Assembly (NCBI RefSeq): GCF_047511655.1
Contig: NC_133402.1
Coordinates: 62,128,951 to 62,192,950 of the forward strand
Reading direction: 5' to 3'
Source: Castor canadensis
Lineage: Eukaryota; Chordata; Mammalia; Rodentia; Castoridae
Length of the DNA: 64,000 nt
Below, piece after piece: positions 13,735 to 24,590 of the stretch. Numbering within the stretch: position 1 is the first letter of the stretch; each line of letters begins with the position of its first letter. The position numbers were made by a program, and so were the translations under genes. The notes beneath the pieces were generated by a model. That model made no database searches and was not told where the DNA came from. It was given only the letters and a program-made list of their open reading frames with translations.

Positions 13735-14200
13735 AAAGACAAACATCACATTTTCTCTCATATGCAGAATCTAGATCTTTAAAAAAGACCATCAACATAA
13801 ATGGTGGAGTATTTGGGGACAACCAGCAGGAGGTGGGAGGGAGAATATATGGTTGAAGTACATTGTATGTACATATGAAAAAGTCATAATGAAACCCACA
13901 TGAAATTCTGTAAGAGTGCTGGAGGCATCACTTCAGCAGTAGTGCACCTGCCTGGCAAGTGCGAAGCCCTGGGTTCAAACCCCAGTACCACCAAAAAAAA
14001 AAAAAAAAAAAAAGTAAGTAAGTTTAAAATTGGGGGGGAAGGAGGAGGATTGAGGGAAGGAGGGTAAGAAAAAGTATAGAGAAGGAAAATATGAACAATG
14101 GCCATTATCTGCATGCATGTAACTATCACAAGGAAATCCCTCACCCTGTACAATTAATATGAATGAGTAAAAAATGAAAACAAAACAAAACAAAAGGAAG
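13735..14200 (+). mobile_element. Old L1 3' end, right piece
   Basis: This continues the L1 at 9585-10283 after the nested insertion: ORF2 end, then a 3' UTR with CATTGTATGTACATATGAAA. An ID-like SINE (13913-14012) splits it. Confidence 0.7.
13913..14012 (+). repeat. ID-like SINE
   Basis: GTAGTGCACCTGCCTGGCAA through GGGTTCAAACCCCAGTACCA and poly-A, inside the old L1 3' end. Confidence 0.8.
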
Positions 14201-14202
14201 CA

Positions 14203-14310
14203 ATCTGGGGCTGGGGATATAGCTCAGGGTAGAGGGCTTGCCCTGCAAGCAGGAGGCCCTGGGTTTGAATTCCAATGCTACAAAAAAGAAAAAAAGAAAA
14301 AAGAAAAAGC
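14203..14310 (+). repeat. ID-like SINE
   Basis: GGGGCTGGGGATATAGCTCA through GGGTTTGAATTCCAATGCTA and an A-rich tail. Confidence 0.85.
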
Positions 14311-14439
14311 ACCTGTGAATACAATAGCACCATTAGAACATCACTATACTTACATAAATAGCTGATCACATTCTAATGAAAATGGAACAGCTGTATGATT
14401 GGCACCATCCTAACAGTCATTTAGTAAGTAATTCTCCAC

Positions 14440-14610
14440 CAGAAAACAAAGACATGAAAGTAGAAGGGAGAAAGTAGGGAAGGGAAGGGATGGAGTGACA
14501 GGAAGGGTGAGGGGAGGGCAACAAGTACATTGTATGCATGCATGGGAATGTCACAGTGAGGCCCACTATTTTGTACAATTAATAAACACTAGTACAAGAT
14601 GTAGAAAAAT
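14440..14610 (+). mobile_element. Old L1 3' UTR fragment
   Basis: A purine-rich stretch is followed by TACATTGTATGCATGCATGG and TGTACAATTAATAAAC, as in the L1 3' end at 13850-14165. Confidence 0.55.
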
Positions 14611-14644
14611 AAATTTTAGAAAATAATTCCCCAAAGTAATTCTA

Positions 14645-14725
14645 CAGAACAGTTATCTTCAATGCACAGGAGGGAAAACTGAGTCAGTGAGCTTAAGTAA
14701 GTGGCCCGTGGTCATACAGAATCAA
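14645..14725 (-). repeat. MIR fragment
   Basis: GGAGGGAAAACTGAGTCAGT followed by AAGTAAGTGGCCCGTGGTCA fits a reverse MIR core. Confidence 0.55.
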
Positions 14726-15297
14726 AACTTTTATAATAAAGTTTGTACAAATGAGTTGTTACACATATATATTCATAATGTCATTAAAAGACAAGTTCCA
14801 TGCAGTTTTAATTAAAGGTAATTTAAGATTTTAAAAACATATTAAAGGATGTGTTGTTTGTACATGTTTGAAAATATAAATTAAGTATTAAATAGTTTAA
14901 ACTGATCTAAAAGAAACTGTTGGGAAAACGGCATAGTATAAGAATGCTTGTCTCACTTGAAAAAAACCAAGTGGACAAAGAGCTGATACGTTTCCTATAC
15001 ACTGAAAATTCCCAACAGTCTCCTATCACACTTTACAGAATGTGATGGCAGTATGAAATTTGGAGTAATAAAAGGTTAACAGCAAAAGCTGTCATCAACT
15101 TTGCCAAATTTCAAGAAGGATACAGATTTTTTTTCATTCCTAAAAACAATGGTTGAAAGAGAAGGGAAAATGATATCCGTGTTCAGTGTAAAATCATCAG
15201 AACATGCAGAAACACAAAAGAAGAAGATAAAGGAACATAAGCAAGTCACACATTATTACTGCCAATTTGACTCAAGACCTCCTACAGAAGAGACCCC

Positions 15298-15508
15298 CAG
15301 CTGGGTGTGGTGGCACATTCCTGTAATCCTAGAACTCCAGAGGCTGAGGCAAGAGGATCTGGTGAGTTCTAGCCCAGCCTGGATGACATACCCTGTCTCA
15401 AAAAACTGAAAAAGAAAAAAGGCTGAGATGTGGCTCAGGGGCAGAACACTTGCCTAGCTTGTGTGAGGACCTGGGTCTAACCTGGACAGCACACACAAAA
15501 AAGAAAAA
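15298..15508 (+). repeat. B1 followed by ID-like SINE
   Basis: B1 start GGGTGTGGTGGCACATTCCT, an A-rich linker, then ID-like GCTGAGATGTGGCTCAGGGG. Confidence 0.8.
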
Positions 15509-15523
15509 GTAGAAACATACCTT

Positions 15524-16379
15524 TGTGGGGAGTGGAGTAGGAGAAGCCTAGGAGGACTAAGCACAGCTGTACTCAGTGTACTGCAGGATGAGTTCAGCAC
15601 AGCCCCAGCTGCAGAATAGAGCAAAAATAAGATGCAGAATAACTGCTTTTCCTAAGATGTTTATGTCAAATAATCTGTAGGCTGAGATATGACACAGCCC
15701 CAGCTGCAGAAGAGAGAAGGAGAGATGAAGCTCAGCTGCTTTTCCTAAGTTGTTTACATTCAGAGAAAGCAGGATGCAGGTTTCTCCTGTTACAATGTCA
15801 TGCCACTCTGGGAGAACCGTTGCTCCACCTCCTTGTTTACCACTGTATATAAAAGACTCGCTGAAGGAGGCTTTTGGATGAAGAGAGGCTTTTGGATGGG
15901 GGAGGCTTTTTGATTGGGGGTATTTTGGCTGAAGGGAAATTGCTGGAGGGGGATTGCTGGAGGGAAAAGAACTGCTGAAGGAGAACTGCTAAAGGGGAAT
16001 TGTTAACGAGGGGTTAATAGAATTGGTTGGCAGCTTGCAAGGGGACTGCCGCTGTTGTTTCTCTGCAAGTCTAAGGGCCAAGACTTTAAGAAAGCTAAAG
16101 AGAGAACATGGGATAGTGCAAGTCTGCACCAAGAACTTTATACAAAGGGTTTAGAAAAGCTAAGCTAAAGAAATGCTAAGAGAAAACATGGGACAGAGTG
16201 AGTCTAAGGAAAGAGACTTCAAAGAACAGAAAAGAAGAATTTTAGAAGCAAGGTTTTAAAGAATTGTAAAGGAGTAAGGCCTTAAAGAAAGACAGAGAAA
16301 AGAAGCAGATTAAAGAGAAGAGATTAATAGAGATAAGAAGCAATGAGGCTGTTGTGCATCTCCACTCGAGCACCCAACA
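15524..16379 (+). mobile_element. LTR candidate (ERV class II-like), about 856 bp
   Basis: It starts TGTGGGG and ends CCCAACA, near-matching inverted ends. TATATAAAAG lies at about 15845. A tRNA-Lys-like primer site (TGGCCCCAAC) lies a few bases past the end, at 16384. It contains an internal direct repeat (about 15598-15665 and 15690-15770) and purine-rich short repeats (15870-16010). No clear viral genes follow, so it is either solo or followed by lost internal sequence. Borders are inferred. Confidence 0.5.
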
Positions 16380-16615
16380 CACCTGGCCCCAACTTTCTGT
16401 CTGTCCGTCTGTCCTGTGTCCTTTCTACATTTATCATCGCCCCCATTAGGCCCAGTTAGGTTCACTAGTAACAGGAGTGAAAGAAAGCTTGCTCCATACC
16501 TTATTGTTTTTAGCATTTTTAATTAGTCTTGTTAAGTGGTTATCATGGTATTATGTTGATTTTTCATTTATCAGTGACAGAGTTACTATGTGTCAATGGC
16601 AGCTCCCTCTTTCTG

Positions 16616-16710
16616 CTTTTTTTTTTTTTTCTTAACAGAGCTGGGGAATTGAACCCAGGGCCTTGTACATGCTAGGAAACATTTAACCACTGAACTACAT
16701 GCCCAGCCCT
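16616..16710 (-). repeat. ID-like SINE
   Basis: Poly-T, then GGGGAATTGAACCCAGGGCC to CTGAACTACATGCCCAGCCC. Confidence 0.8.
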
Positions 16711-16976
16711 CTCTCTGTATCTTGATTGTGCTGATAGTCATACAAATCTACACATGTGATGACATGTCACAGAACTATAAAGATGTAAAAAGGAATGCAT
16801 ACAAAAAGATTTTACTTGAAATCCAAGTAAAATCTGCAGTTTAGCTAACTGTATTATGCCAGTTGATAATGTAGTACAGTAATTAATAAGATAATATGAT
16901 ATGGGGAAAGCTGAGTGATGGGTATATGGAACCTCTCTGCATTAGCTTGTAACTTCTTGTGAAGTCTAAGAGAATG

Positions 16977-17092
16977 AAGCATGGTGGTGCACACCTGTAA
17001 TCCCAGCACTTGGGCAGTTGAATCAGGAGGATCCTGAGTTTGACGCCAACCTGGGCCATATAGCGAGACCCTATTTCTTAAAAAAAAGTACA
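16977..17092 (+). repeat. B1 SINE
   Basis: CATGGTGGTGCACACCTGTA to ATATAGCGAGACCCTATTTC. Confidence 0.8.
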
Positions 17093-17394
17093 ACAGAGTG
17101 AATGACCATGTAACTTTTAAATTTTAAAATTTGGTTTAATAGTTAACACGTTAACATGGTAAACAGGAAAAGCCAGATAATATAAAAAGGTCCACAGTGA
17201 AAAACATTCTCAAAAGTTGTCCCTTCCCATCCAGGTGTCCCCTGCCACCTCCATCTCCCTACTTCCCACCTAGCCCTTCTACACCTCTGCAAGTATAGTC
17301 AGTCACTGCCCCAGTCCTTACGTTTCTTATGTACACGCCTCAAGTTTCTTTAAGCATGTACAAACAGAATGAAAATATTCTATTTTTCTTTTTG

Positions 17395-17475
17395 TGTCTA
17401 CGTGGTGTTAGGGTTCAACCAGGGGCCTTTGTCACACTAGGCAAGTGCTCTACCACAGAGCTACAGCCCAGCGCC
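17395..17475 (-). repeat. ID-like SINE
   Basis: GTGTTAGGGTTCAACCAGGG to CACAGAGCTACAGCCCAGCG. Confidence 0.7.
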
Positions 17476-17814
17476 TCCTTCCTTCTTTTCCCAGGAAGCT
17501 GAGCACACTGTGCCTTGCTATTTACACTTACCAATCTGACTCTGAGACTGCAGGAGCAGGACATCACCACTCCTTTGCTACTGCCTACTGTGCTACCACA
17601 TTACACGACTCACCCAGCTCCTTCCTGTTCAGATGTGGGCTCTCACAGTTTGCTACCATAAACAAGTCAATGAACAGCCTTGTAGAGAACTTACTTTACA
17701 CAGGGAATTGAGAGGTATTATTTAAATGCCCTACACTGGTATAGATATACATGCACTCCAAACAGTGGTGTATAAAAGTACATTTTCTTCATATTCTCTC
17801 TAACACAGGGTATT

Positions 17815-18030
17815 TGATTTTTTTCTTTGGTGGCACTGGGATTTGAACTCAGGGCTTCATGCTTACAAAACTGGTACTCTGCTACTTAAGCCACACCTCC
17901 AGTCCATTTTGCTTTGGTTATTTTGGAGGTAGGGGTCTCATGAACTATTTAGTTGCCCAGGCTGGCTTCAAACTATTTTCCCAGGGAAGCCTCCCAAGGA
18001 GCTAGAATTACAGACATGAGCCACTGGCAT
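17815..18030 (-). repeat. B1-ID composite SINE
   Basis: GGCACTGGGATTTGAACTCA at the start; a reverse B1 head with GACATGAGCCACTGGCATCA at the end. Confidence 0.8.
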
Positions 18031-18305
18031 CACTCACAACACACTAATTATAGATGTTATTCAATTTTTAACTGGCATATATTAATTGTACAGCAGGAAA
18101 TCCTTGTGTTATTTTCATACATATACAAATGTACTTTGAACTCACCCCCGTCTATTACTTACCTATGCTCCCCTTTTTAAATAACTTAAGAGCTTCACTC
18201 TTATTTTCATACATGCATATTTCAATCATATTTACCCCATTACCCTCTCCTTCTGCCCTAACTCCCACTGGTTTCCCCTAAACCAACAGTCTCTGTTTTA
18301 GAAGA

Positions 18306-18505
18306 TTTTTTTATTTTTTTGGTACTGGGGTTTGAACTCAGGGTCTACACCTTTAGCCACTCCACCAGCCCTTTTCTATGAAGGGTTGTTTTTTGAGATA
18401 AGGTCTCATAAACTATGTGCCCAGACTAACTTCAAACCATGATCCTCCCAATCTCTGCCTCCTCAGTAGATAGAATTACAGGCGTGAGCCTCCAGTGCCC
18501 AGCTA
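18306..18505 (-). repeat. B1-ID composite SINE
   Basis: GGTACTGGGGTTTGAACTCA to GCGTGAGCCTCCAGTGCCCA, inside the old L1 3' UTR. Confidence 0.8.
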
Positions 18506-18667
18506 ATCGTCTCCATTTTACACATGCCCTTCATTTTTTTTTTTAAGTCTAAAGTCCACACGAGGATGACATGTGATGTTTGTCTTTCTCAGTCTGGCTT
18601 ATATTGCTTAACATAATGATCTCTAGTTCCACCCATTTTCTGACAACGGTGGAATTTCATTCTTCTT

Positions 18668-18828
18668 TTTTTTTTTTTTTTTTTGAGATACCAGCCTATT
18701 TTTGTGAAGGGTTTTTTGAGATAAAGTCTCATAGAATAAGGTCTCTTTCCCAAGCTGGCTTCGAACCACAATCCTTCTAATCTCTGCCTCCTGAGTAGCT
18801 AGGATGGCGTGAGCCACTGGCGCCTAGC
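18668..18828 (-). repeat. B1-ID composite SINE, partial
   Basis: Poly-T to GTGAGCCACTGGCGCCTAGC. The flanking duplication TTCATTCTTCT occurs on both sides, inside the old L1. Confidence 0.8.
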
Positions 18829-19159
18829 TTCATTCTTCTTTATGGCTCAATACTACTCCATCGTGTAGATGTACCACACCCTCTTTATCCACGTATTTCT
18901 GGGCACTTGCACTTCCATGCTTTGGCTACTGTGAACGGTGCTGCAATAAACATGGGTGTGCGGGTGCCTCCATCAAGTGCTGACTGACATTCCTTTGGAT
19001 GCGTGCCCAGGAGTGGTATAGCAGAACCATATGGTACTTCTATTTTCAGTTTCCTGATGGAACTTCCAAACTGATTTTCATAGTAGCTGCAGTAATTTAC
19101 AAGTGGGTAAAGAGGTTCCTTCTTCTCCTCAATCCTCACCAGGATTTGTTAGTTTTCTT

Positions 19160-19878
19160 TTAAAATGTTTTTCCTGTCTTCAATTTTTTTTTTCAAAAAT
19201 AACATGAACATAGTTCAGTAATTCAAAGAGCACAATTTGTCTTTAGCTTCCAATGAACAATAGTCACCCTTGCCATCCTTCCTCCCCACTCCCTCTCTCG
19301 CTCCCTCCCACTCCAGGCACCACGCCTCAGAGCATGGTCTTCCGCTCTCCTGACCACTGTGTTTCTCAGTTATACAACTGTGCTTTAGCTTCTTAATTTT
19401 CCAGTTTTACATATTATCTACTGACTTTTTATTTCAAGATTAAGCTATAGCCCTTTTACTCTCTCTCTCTCTCTCTCTCCCTCTCTCTCCTACTCCTTCG
19501 CTCAGTGTTTATCTCACAAGATTTGATTAAGTAGATATTCAGTGTTTACACTGGTATGACTATAAATGTAATTGACAACTAAGCAATTTATCATTCTCTG
19601 ATTATATTTCCTTTAACAACTTCCTGCTATTGTTTTTGTTTTCACGGAAGGTTCGGCAGGGGAGACTACTGCCTCGTTTTTCATTTGCATGTACTGCTTG
19701 TCTCTATCTCTGAACTGCCAACTCTCCACAGAGCAGGCAATCTATTCAACTCATATTTTCCCGGGGACATCACTCTGGACTTCTCCATCTCTCCTGGTTT
19801 CTCTCAGACCTCCTGCACACCTGTGAGTGTCATCCTATGACCTTCCTTCCCCATCCAATGTAGTCCTGGGTGCTCTTT
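19160..19878 (-). other. 0.7-kb unidentified insertion in the old L1
   Basis: Antisense L1 stops near 19155 and resumes near 19879 with no L1-like sequence between. The insert begins with a poly-T run (about 19182-19193), suggesting a poly-A tailed retroposon on the minus strand. TTTTCTT occurs at both edges as a possible target duplication. It includes a CT repeat (19459-19490). I recognise no gene or repeat family in it. Confidence 0.5.
19459..19490. repeat. (CT)n microsatellite
   Basis: A nearly pure CT run of about 32 bp inside the unidentified insertion. Confidence 0.9.
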
Positions 19879-21418
19879 ATTTTCTTAACAGTTACCATTC
19901 TGACTGGGGTGAGGTAAAAATCAGTGTTCTGTGGACTTGCATTTCTTCATGTATTTACGGACACTGTCCTTTTTGTTTGTTTGGAGAACTGTCTATTGCC
20001 CTTATATTCTGATATTAATCCTTTATCTGATGAACAGCTGGCAAAGATCTCCCATTTTTTAGGTTGTCTCTTCATTCTGGTCATTGTCTCCTTTGCTGTG
20101 CAGAAGTGTTTTAGTTTGATACAAACCCATTGTCAATTCTTGCTCTTACTTCCTGAGCACTGGAATCTTATTCAGAAAGTCCTTAACTATTCCTCTATCT
20201 TCAAGAACTTTGATCTGCTTTGAATTCAGTTTTGTCCAAGATGAGAGACAGGGCCCTAGTTTCAGTGTTCTACATATGCATATCCAGTTTTCCCAGCACC
20301 ATTTGCTGAAGAGGCTGTCTTTCAACACAACGTAAGTTTTTGGTACCTTTGTTGAAAACTGAATGGCTGTAGCTGTAGGGGTTTATTTCTGATTTTCTAT
20401 TCTAATATGCTGATCTAAGTGTCTGTTTTTATGCCAGTGCCATGCTGCTTTTGTCACCATGGCTCTGTAGTATAGTTGAGGGCTGGTATTATACCTCCAG
20501 CATAGCATAGCTCTTTTGGCTCAGAATTGCTGTGGCTATTTGGAGACTTTTGCACTTATGAATTTTAAGATTGATTTTTCTATTTCTGTGAAAAATGACA
20601 TTGGAATTTCTATGGGGACTGCACTGAATCTGTAGATTCCTTTCACTAGTACAGCCATTTTTGAAATGTTAATTCTCCCAATCCACGAACATTGGGAGGT
20701 CTTTCCATCTTGTAGTGTCTTTTTCACTTGTTTCTTCAAAGTTTCATAATTCTCATTGTAGAGATTTTTCACCTCCTTTGTTAGGTTTATTCCTAGGATT
20801 TTAATATTTTTGGGGGCTACTGCTAAATGGGTTTTCCAGATTTATTTCTCAGTCTATTCATTGCAAATGTATAGAAAAGTTATGGATTTTTGCAGGTTGG
20901 TTTTGTATCGTGCTATTTTGTCAAAAGTGTTTATCAGTTCTAACAGTTTTTTAATGATGTCTTTAGGGACTTCTAAGTATAGAATCATACCATCTGGCAA
21001 TAGGGATGATTTGACTTCTTGCTTCCCTGTCTGTATCCCCTTTATTTTTTTATCTTGCGTAACTGCTCCAGCACTGTATTGAATACGGTGGCTACAGTGG
21101 ACACCACTGTCATGTACTTGAATTTAGAGGAAACAGTTTTAGTTTTTTTCCCCACTTAATATGATGTTGGCTATTTGTTTTTCTACAGATAGCCTGTATT
21201 ATGTTGAGGTATGTCTCTTCCCTTCCTAGTTTCTTCAGAGCTTTTATCATGGAGGTATACTGAATTTTGTAAAAGATTTTTTCTGCATCTATTGGTATGA
21301 TTCTGCTTATGAGTAACATTACATTTATTGATTTGCCTATGTTGATCATCCCCGAATCCTTGGAATGAAACCAACTTGATCATGGTGAATGTGCTTTTTA
21401 ATGTGCTATTAAATTCAC

Positions 21419-21616
21419 TTTTTTTTATTTGAGGTACTGGGGCTTGAACTCAGGGCCTTCATCTTGAGCCACTCCACCAGCCCCATTTTTGTGAAGGGTT
21501 TTTTGAGATAAGTTCTCATGGAACTATTTGCCCAGGCTGGCTTTGAACCACAATTCTCCTGATCTCTGCCTCCTGAGTAGCTAGGATTACAGGCATGAGC
21601 CTCCAGCACCTGGCCA
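21419..21616 (-). repeat. B1-ID composite SINE at the rearrangement edge
   Basis: GGTACTGGGGCTTGAACTCA to GGCATGAGCCTCCAGCACCT. Its 5' tip (reverse CCTGGC, 21609-21614) and the adjoining CAC are duplicated in inverse at 26638-26646. Confidence 0.85.
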
Positions 21617-21617
21617 C

Positions 21618-22200
21618 ATGCCTCTGGACTGTGGATCTCAGACCTTACTGCTTTGCTGGCTTTCCCATCCATCATTAGCCTTTCTCTTCCACTGCTCTCC
21701 ACCTGACCTACTCCTCTGCTCAGACTCAGTAAGTGTCACCCTTCTTGGGGCTGCCTGTGCACTCTCACTCTCTCTCTCTCACTCAGTCTCGGAAGTCACA
21801 GCGCTGCACCAGGTACGCCTCCTACCCCCGCTGGGGTGCCCCTCCACTTAGCACAGGGATGCCTGGCTAACTGGTTGGGTATTCTCTTTGGACAGCAACC
21901 CAGGCCAGGAATGCCGACCCTTGGGAACCCGTTCGGGTGACATGTCCCCCTCCCTCTCCCTCTCTCACACTCTCTCTCTCTTGCTCTCCCTCTGTTTTCC
22001 TTTCCTCCACCTAGGGTGAGAGCTCAACAGCCCCTCCAGCCTACTTTGACCAAATGGCAACCGGACAATTCTGCTCTTCTTGCCTGAGTCACGTAAGGGA
22101 GGCTAAATCTTGACCTAGATCTATATTGGCACCTGTCTCTCTCTCTCTTTCTGTCTATCTCTTTCTCACTCATTCTCTTTCTCTCCTTTTCTTCTACATT
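21618..22200 (+). other. ERV leader (untranslated region before gag)
   Basis: This stretch is rich in pyrimidines, with CT runs at about 21765-21785, 21945-21990 and 22138-22190. It lies between the SINE that ends near 21616 and the gag start. No primer-binding site directly after an LTR end can be seen, so the join at 21617/21618 is probably a breakpoint and not a normal LTR-leader border. Confidence 0.6.
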
Positions 22201-23855
22201 ATGGGGACCACACACTCTAAATTAGAGGCATCCACGCCCCTGGGATGCCTTCTCCACTCCCTCGAGAACACTGGTCTCCAAGATGATATAAAACCTAAGC
22301 GACTGATCTATTACTGCAACACCATTTGGCCTCAGTACAAGCTAGACAATCAATCACAATGGGCTGAAAATGGTACTTTTGATTTTCACACACTTCTAGA
22401 TCTTGACAATTTCTGCCACCGCAATGGCAAGTGGTCCAAAATTCCATACATCCTAGCTTTTCTTTCTCTCTGCTCTCGACTCTCCCTGCTTCAATCCTGT
22501 AACGCTGTTCAAATCCTTTTTGACAGCAACAACCCCCCCACCCCTCAGAGTTCAAAACTCCTCCTGACCCCTCTCCTGAAGACTCTTCTCTTATTTGTGA
22601 CCTCACAGGCTCCATCTGCCCACCTCCCAACTCCTCCCGCCAGTCCTCTACATCAATCTCTTCTCCCACCCCATCCTCCCATGACTCAGACCCCGCTTCT
22701 TCCACCCGATGGCTCTCCTAAACATCCGCCACCCTATTCCCCTTCTACAGTGGTCACAATTGACCCTGAGCCATCAGCTCCTCAGGAACCAACACCACCA
22801 GCCTTGCCCTCAGCCCCTGCTACACTCTCATCTTTTCCTCCCTACTCCCATACCTCCTCCCAAGCATGCCCAGCCCATCTCTACCCACTCTGGGAGGTGG
22901 CAGGAGCTGACGGCATTATCAGAATTCATGTGCCCTTTTCCATGACTGACCGCTTCCAAATTGAAAAGAGACTTGGTTCCTTCTCAAATGACTCAGCCTC
23001 CTATATTAAAGAATTTAAATACTTAACCAAAGCATATGATATGACTTGGCATGATATATATGCTATTCTTTCCTCCACTTTAACTCTAGTGAAAAGGAAA
23101 GAGTTTGGTTGGCAGCCCAGGCACATGCCAATGACGTCCACTGCACATATCTCCCTTTCCCGGTGGGATCTATGGCTGTGCCATGTAACAACCCACATTG
23201 GGTCTATCAGGACCCCACCATGCTGGCCATCCAAAATTATATGCTCACCTGTCTCCTTGCAGGGTTACAGACTGCTTCCTATAGGGCAGTCAATTTTGAC
23301 AAACTTAGTTGAAATTATCCAATGCCCAACTGAAAACCCCGCTGACTTCTTAGGGTGCCTTACTGAAGCCTTAACCCACTATACTAAGCTAGACCCATCT
23401 TCCAAGGATAGAATAATTATTCTCAACTTTCATTTTATTTCCCAGTCCTTCCCTGATTATTTGAAGAAAACTTAAACAAGCAGAGGGTGGCCCTTAAAGC
23501 CCCCAAGGAGGTCTTGTGAAAATGGCATTTAAGGTACTTAATAACCAAGATGAGGCCTGATACCAATGAAAGGCCCAGCTCTTAGCAGCTGCCCTGAGGC
23601 CACCTCCACCATCTTCGAGACGGAGTGGACAACAATGTACACCTCCAGGGGCCTGCTTCAAGTGCAACCACATAGGACACTGGGCAAAACACTGCCCTTT
23701 ACCTCGCCCGCTACCAGGTCACTGTCCACGGTGTGGCCAGAATGGACACTGGAAGGATGACTGCCCCTCTTTGTCTCTGCAAGGTAGGTCAGTCTCCCAT
23801 TCCCACTCTCAACAGAGTGAAGGCCTCAGAACTCTTGGGCCTGGTGGCAGAAGAC
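22201..23855 (+). pseudogene. gag: ERV gag pseudogene (matrix, proline-rich, capsid, nucleocapsid)
   Basis: The ATG at 22201 opens a 424-codon frame starting MGTTHSK, and Met-Gly fits N-myristoylation of a matrix protein. A proline-rich linker follows, containing a PPPY late-domain motif (22726-22737). The capsid region begins around 22900. Between about 23095 and 23300 the capsid-like reading moves to another frame and then returns, so two nearly compensating indels lie there. The frame closes at 23475. The nucleocapsid lies further on in a different frame, with two CCHC knuckles: CFKCNHIGHWAKHC at 23654-23695 and a second at 23723-23764. A TGA at 23856 precedes the protease, where gammaretroviral gag ends by stop readthrough. 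An in-frame ATG at 22126 falls in the leader and lacks the myristoylation context, so I reject it as the start. Confidence 0.85.
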
Positions 23856-23858
23856 TGA

Positions 23859-24362
23859 TGCGGCCCTGGGACCTCAGCCCCCTTCAAGATCACTTTGGAG
23901 GAGCCCAGGGTAGCCTTCAGAGTAGCAGGTAGGCCAATCTCATTCCTGCTGGACACAGGGGCCAGTTATTTGGTGCTACCTAACTTTCCGGGTAAGCTTT
24001 GTCCCTCACAGATCTCCGTGGTGGGAGTAGGCAGTGACCTCCACCGGCCAAAAGCTACTGGCCACTCTCTTGTTACTTATCAGGTGTCCCCACACACTCA
24101 TTCCTTGTCCTGCCCCCGTGCCCCACGCTGTTGCTGGGAAGGGATCTCCTCTCCAAACTTCATTACCTTCTCCTTTACAACCCCACTCACTACTCAAGAC
24201 CAGTCCCACGTCCTTTTCCTAATGGAACTTACTAATTGCCCTCCCTCGTCAGCTCCAAACTCTCTCCCTCTGCCTCCTGATATAGTAAATCCAGTCTGGG
24301 ATATCTCCTCCCCTCTGTCACTTCCCACCACTCGCCAAAAAAATATATCTAAAAGACCCTAA
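23859..24362 (+). pseudogene. pro: ERV aspartic protease
   Basis: A continuous frame follows the presumed gag terminator. It contains LLDTGAS, the retroviral aspartic protease active site (Asp codon at 23952). The family acts as a dimer to cut the Gag and Gag-Pol polyproteins. The frame stays open to 24362 and then meets a stop, and RT resumes in another frame, so the normal Pro-Pol fusion is broken here. Confidence 0.8.
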
Positions 24363-24365
24363 ATC

Positions 24366-24589
24366 TCACCCACAATATCCCATCTCCCTAAAACACAGGT
24401 GGGGACTAAAGTCCCTCATTGACAAACTCCTAGACAAGAAGATTCTTAAACCCACCAACTCCCCATGTAACACCCCCATTCTACCTGTCCTAAAACCTGA
24501 TGATTCATACAGACTGGTCCAGGACCTGAGAGCTGTTAACTCAGCTGTGCTTCCCACCCATCCTGTGGTACCCAACCCCTATACACTAT
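24366..24589 (+). pseudogene. pol: ERV reverse transcriptase, N-terminal fragment
   Basis: Translated with frame changes, this stretch carries the start of a gammaretroviral RT, including a TNSPCNTPILPV segment and LVQDLRAVN, the fingers region. It stops at a 23-bp sequence (24567-24589) that reappears at 26645-26667, where RT continues. The fragment is cut off by the inserted inverted block and contains stops, so it is not functional. Confidence 0.8.
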
Positions 24590-24590
24590 A

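Larger units (their letters stand above)
18031..21420 (-). mobile_element. Old antisense L1, 3' half
   Basis: Minus-strand translation gives fragments of L1 ORF2 downstream of the RT start, for example [20 protein letters not shown] near 20690 and [10 protein letters not shown] near 20160. The 3' UTR lies at 18031-18600. Many stops show age. It is interrupted by SINEs (18306-18505, 18668-18828) and by a 0.7-kb unknown insertion (19160-19878). It ends at a SINE at 21419, in the part of ORF2 just before the HDQVGF-like region. Confidence 0.8.

Noticed and set aside
22126..22200. Upstream in-frame ATG as gag start
   Set aside because: The 25 extra residues are leader-encoded low-complexity sequence. 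The ATG at 22201 gives the expected Met-Gly matrix start.
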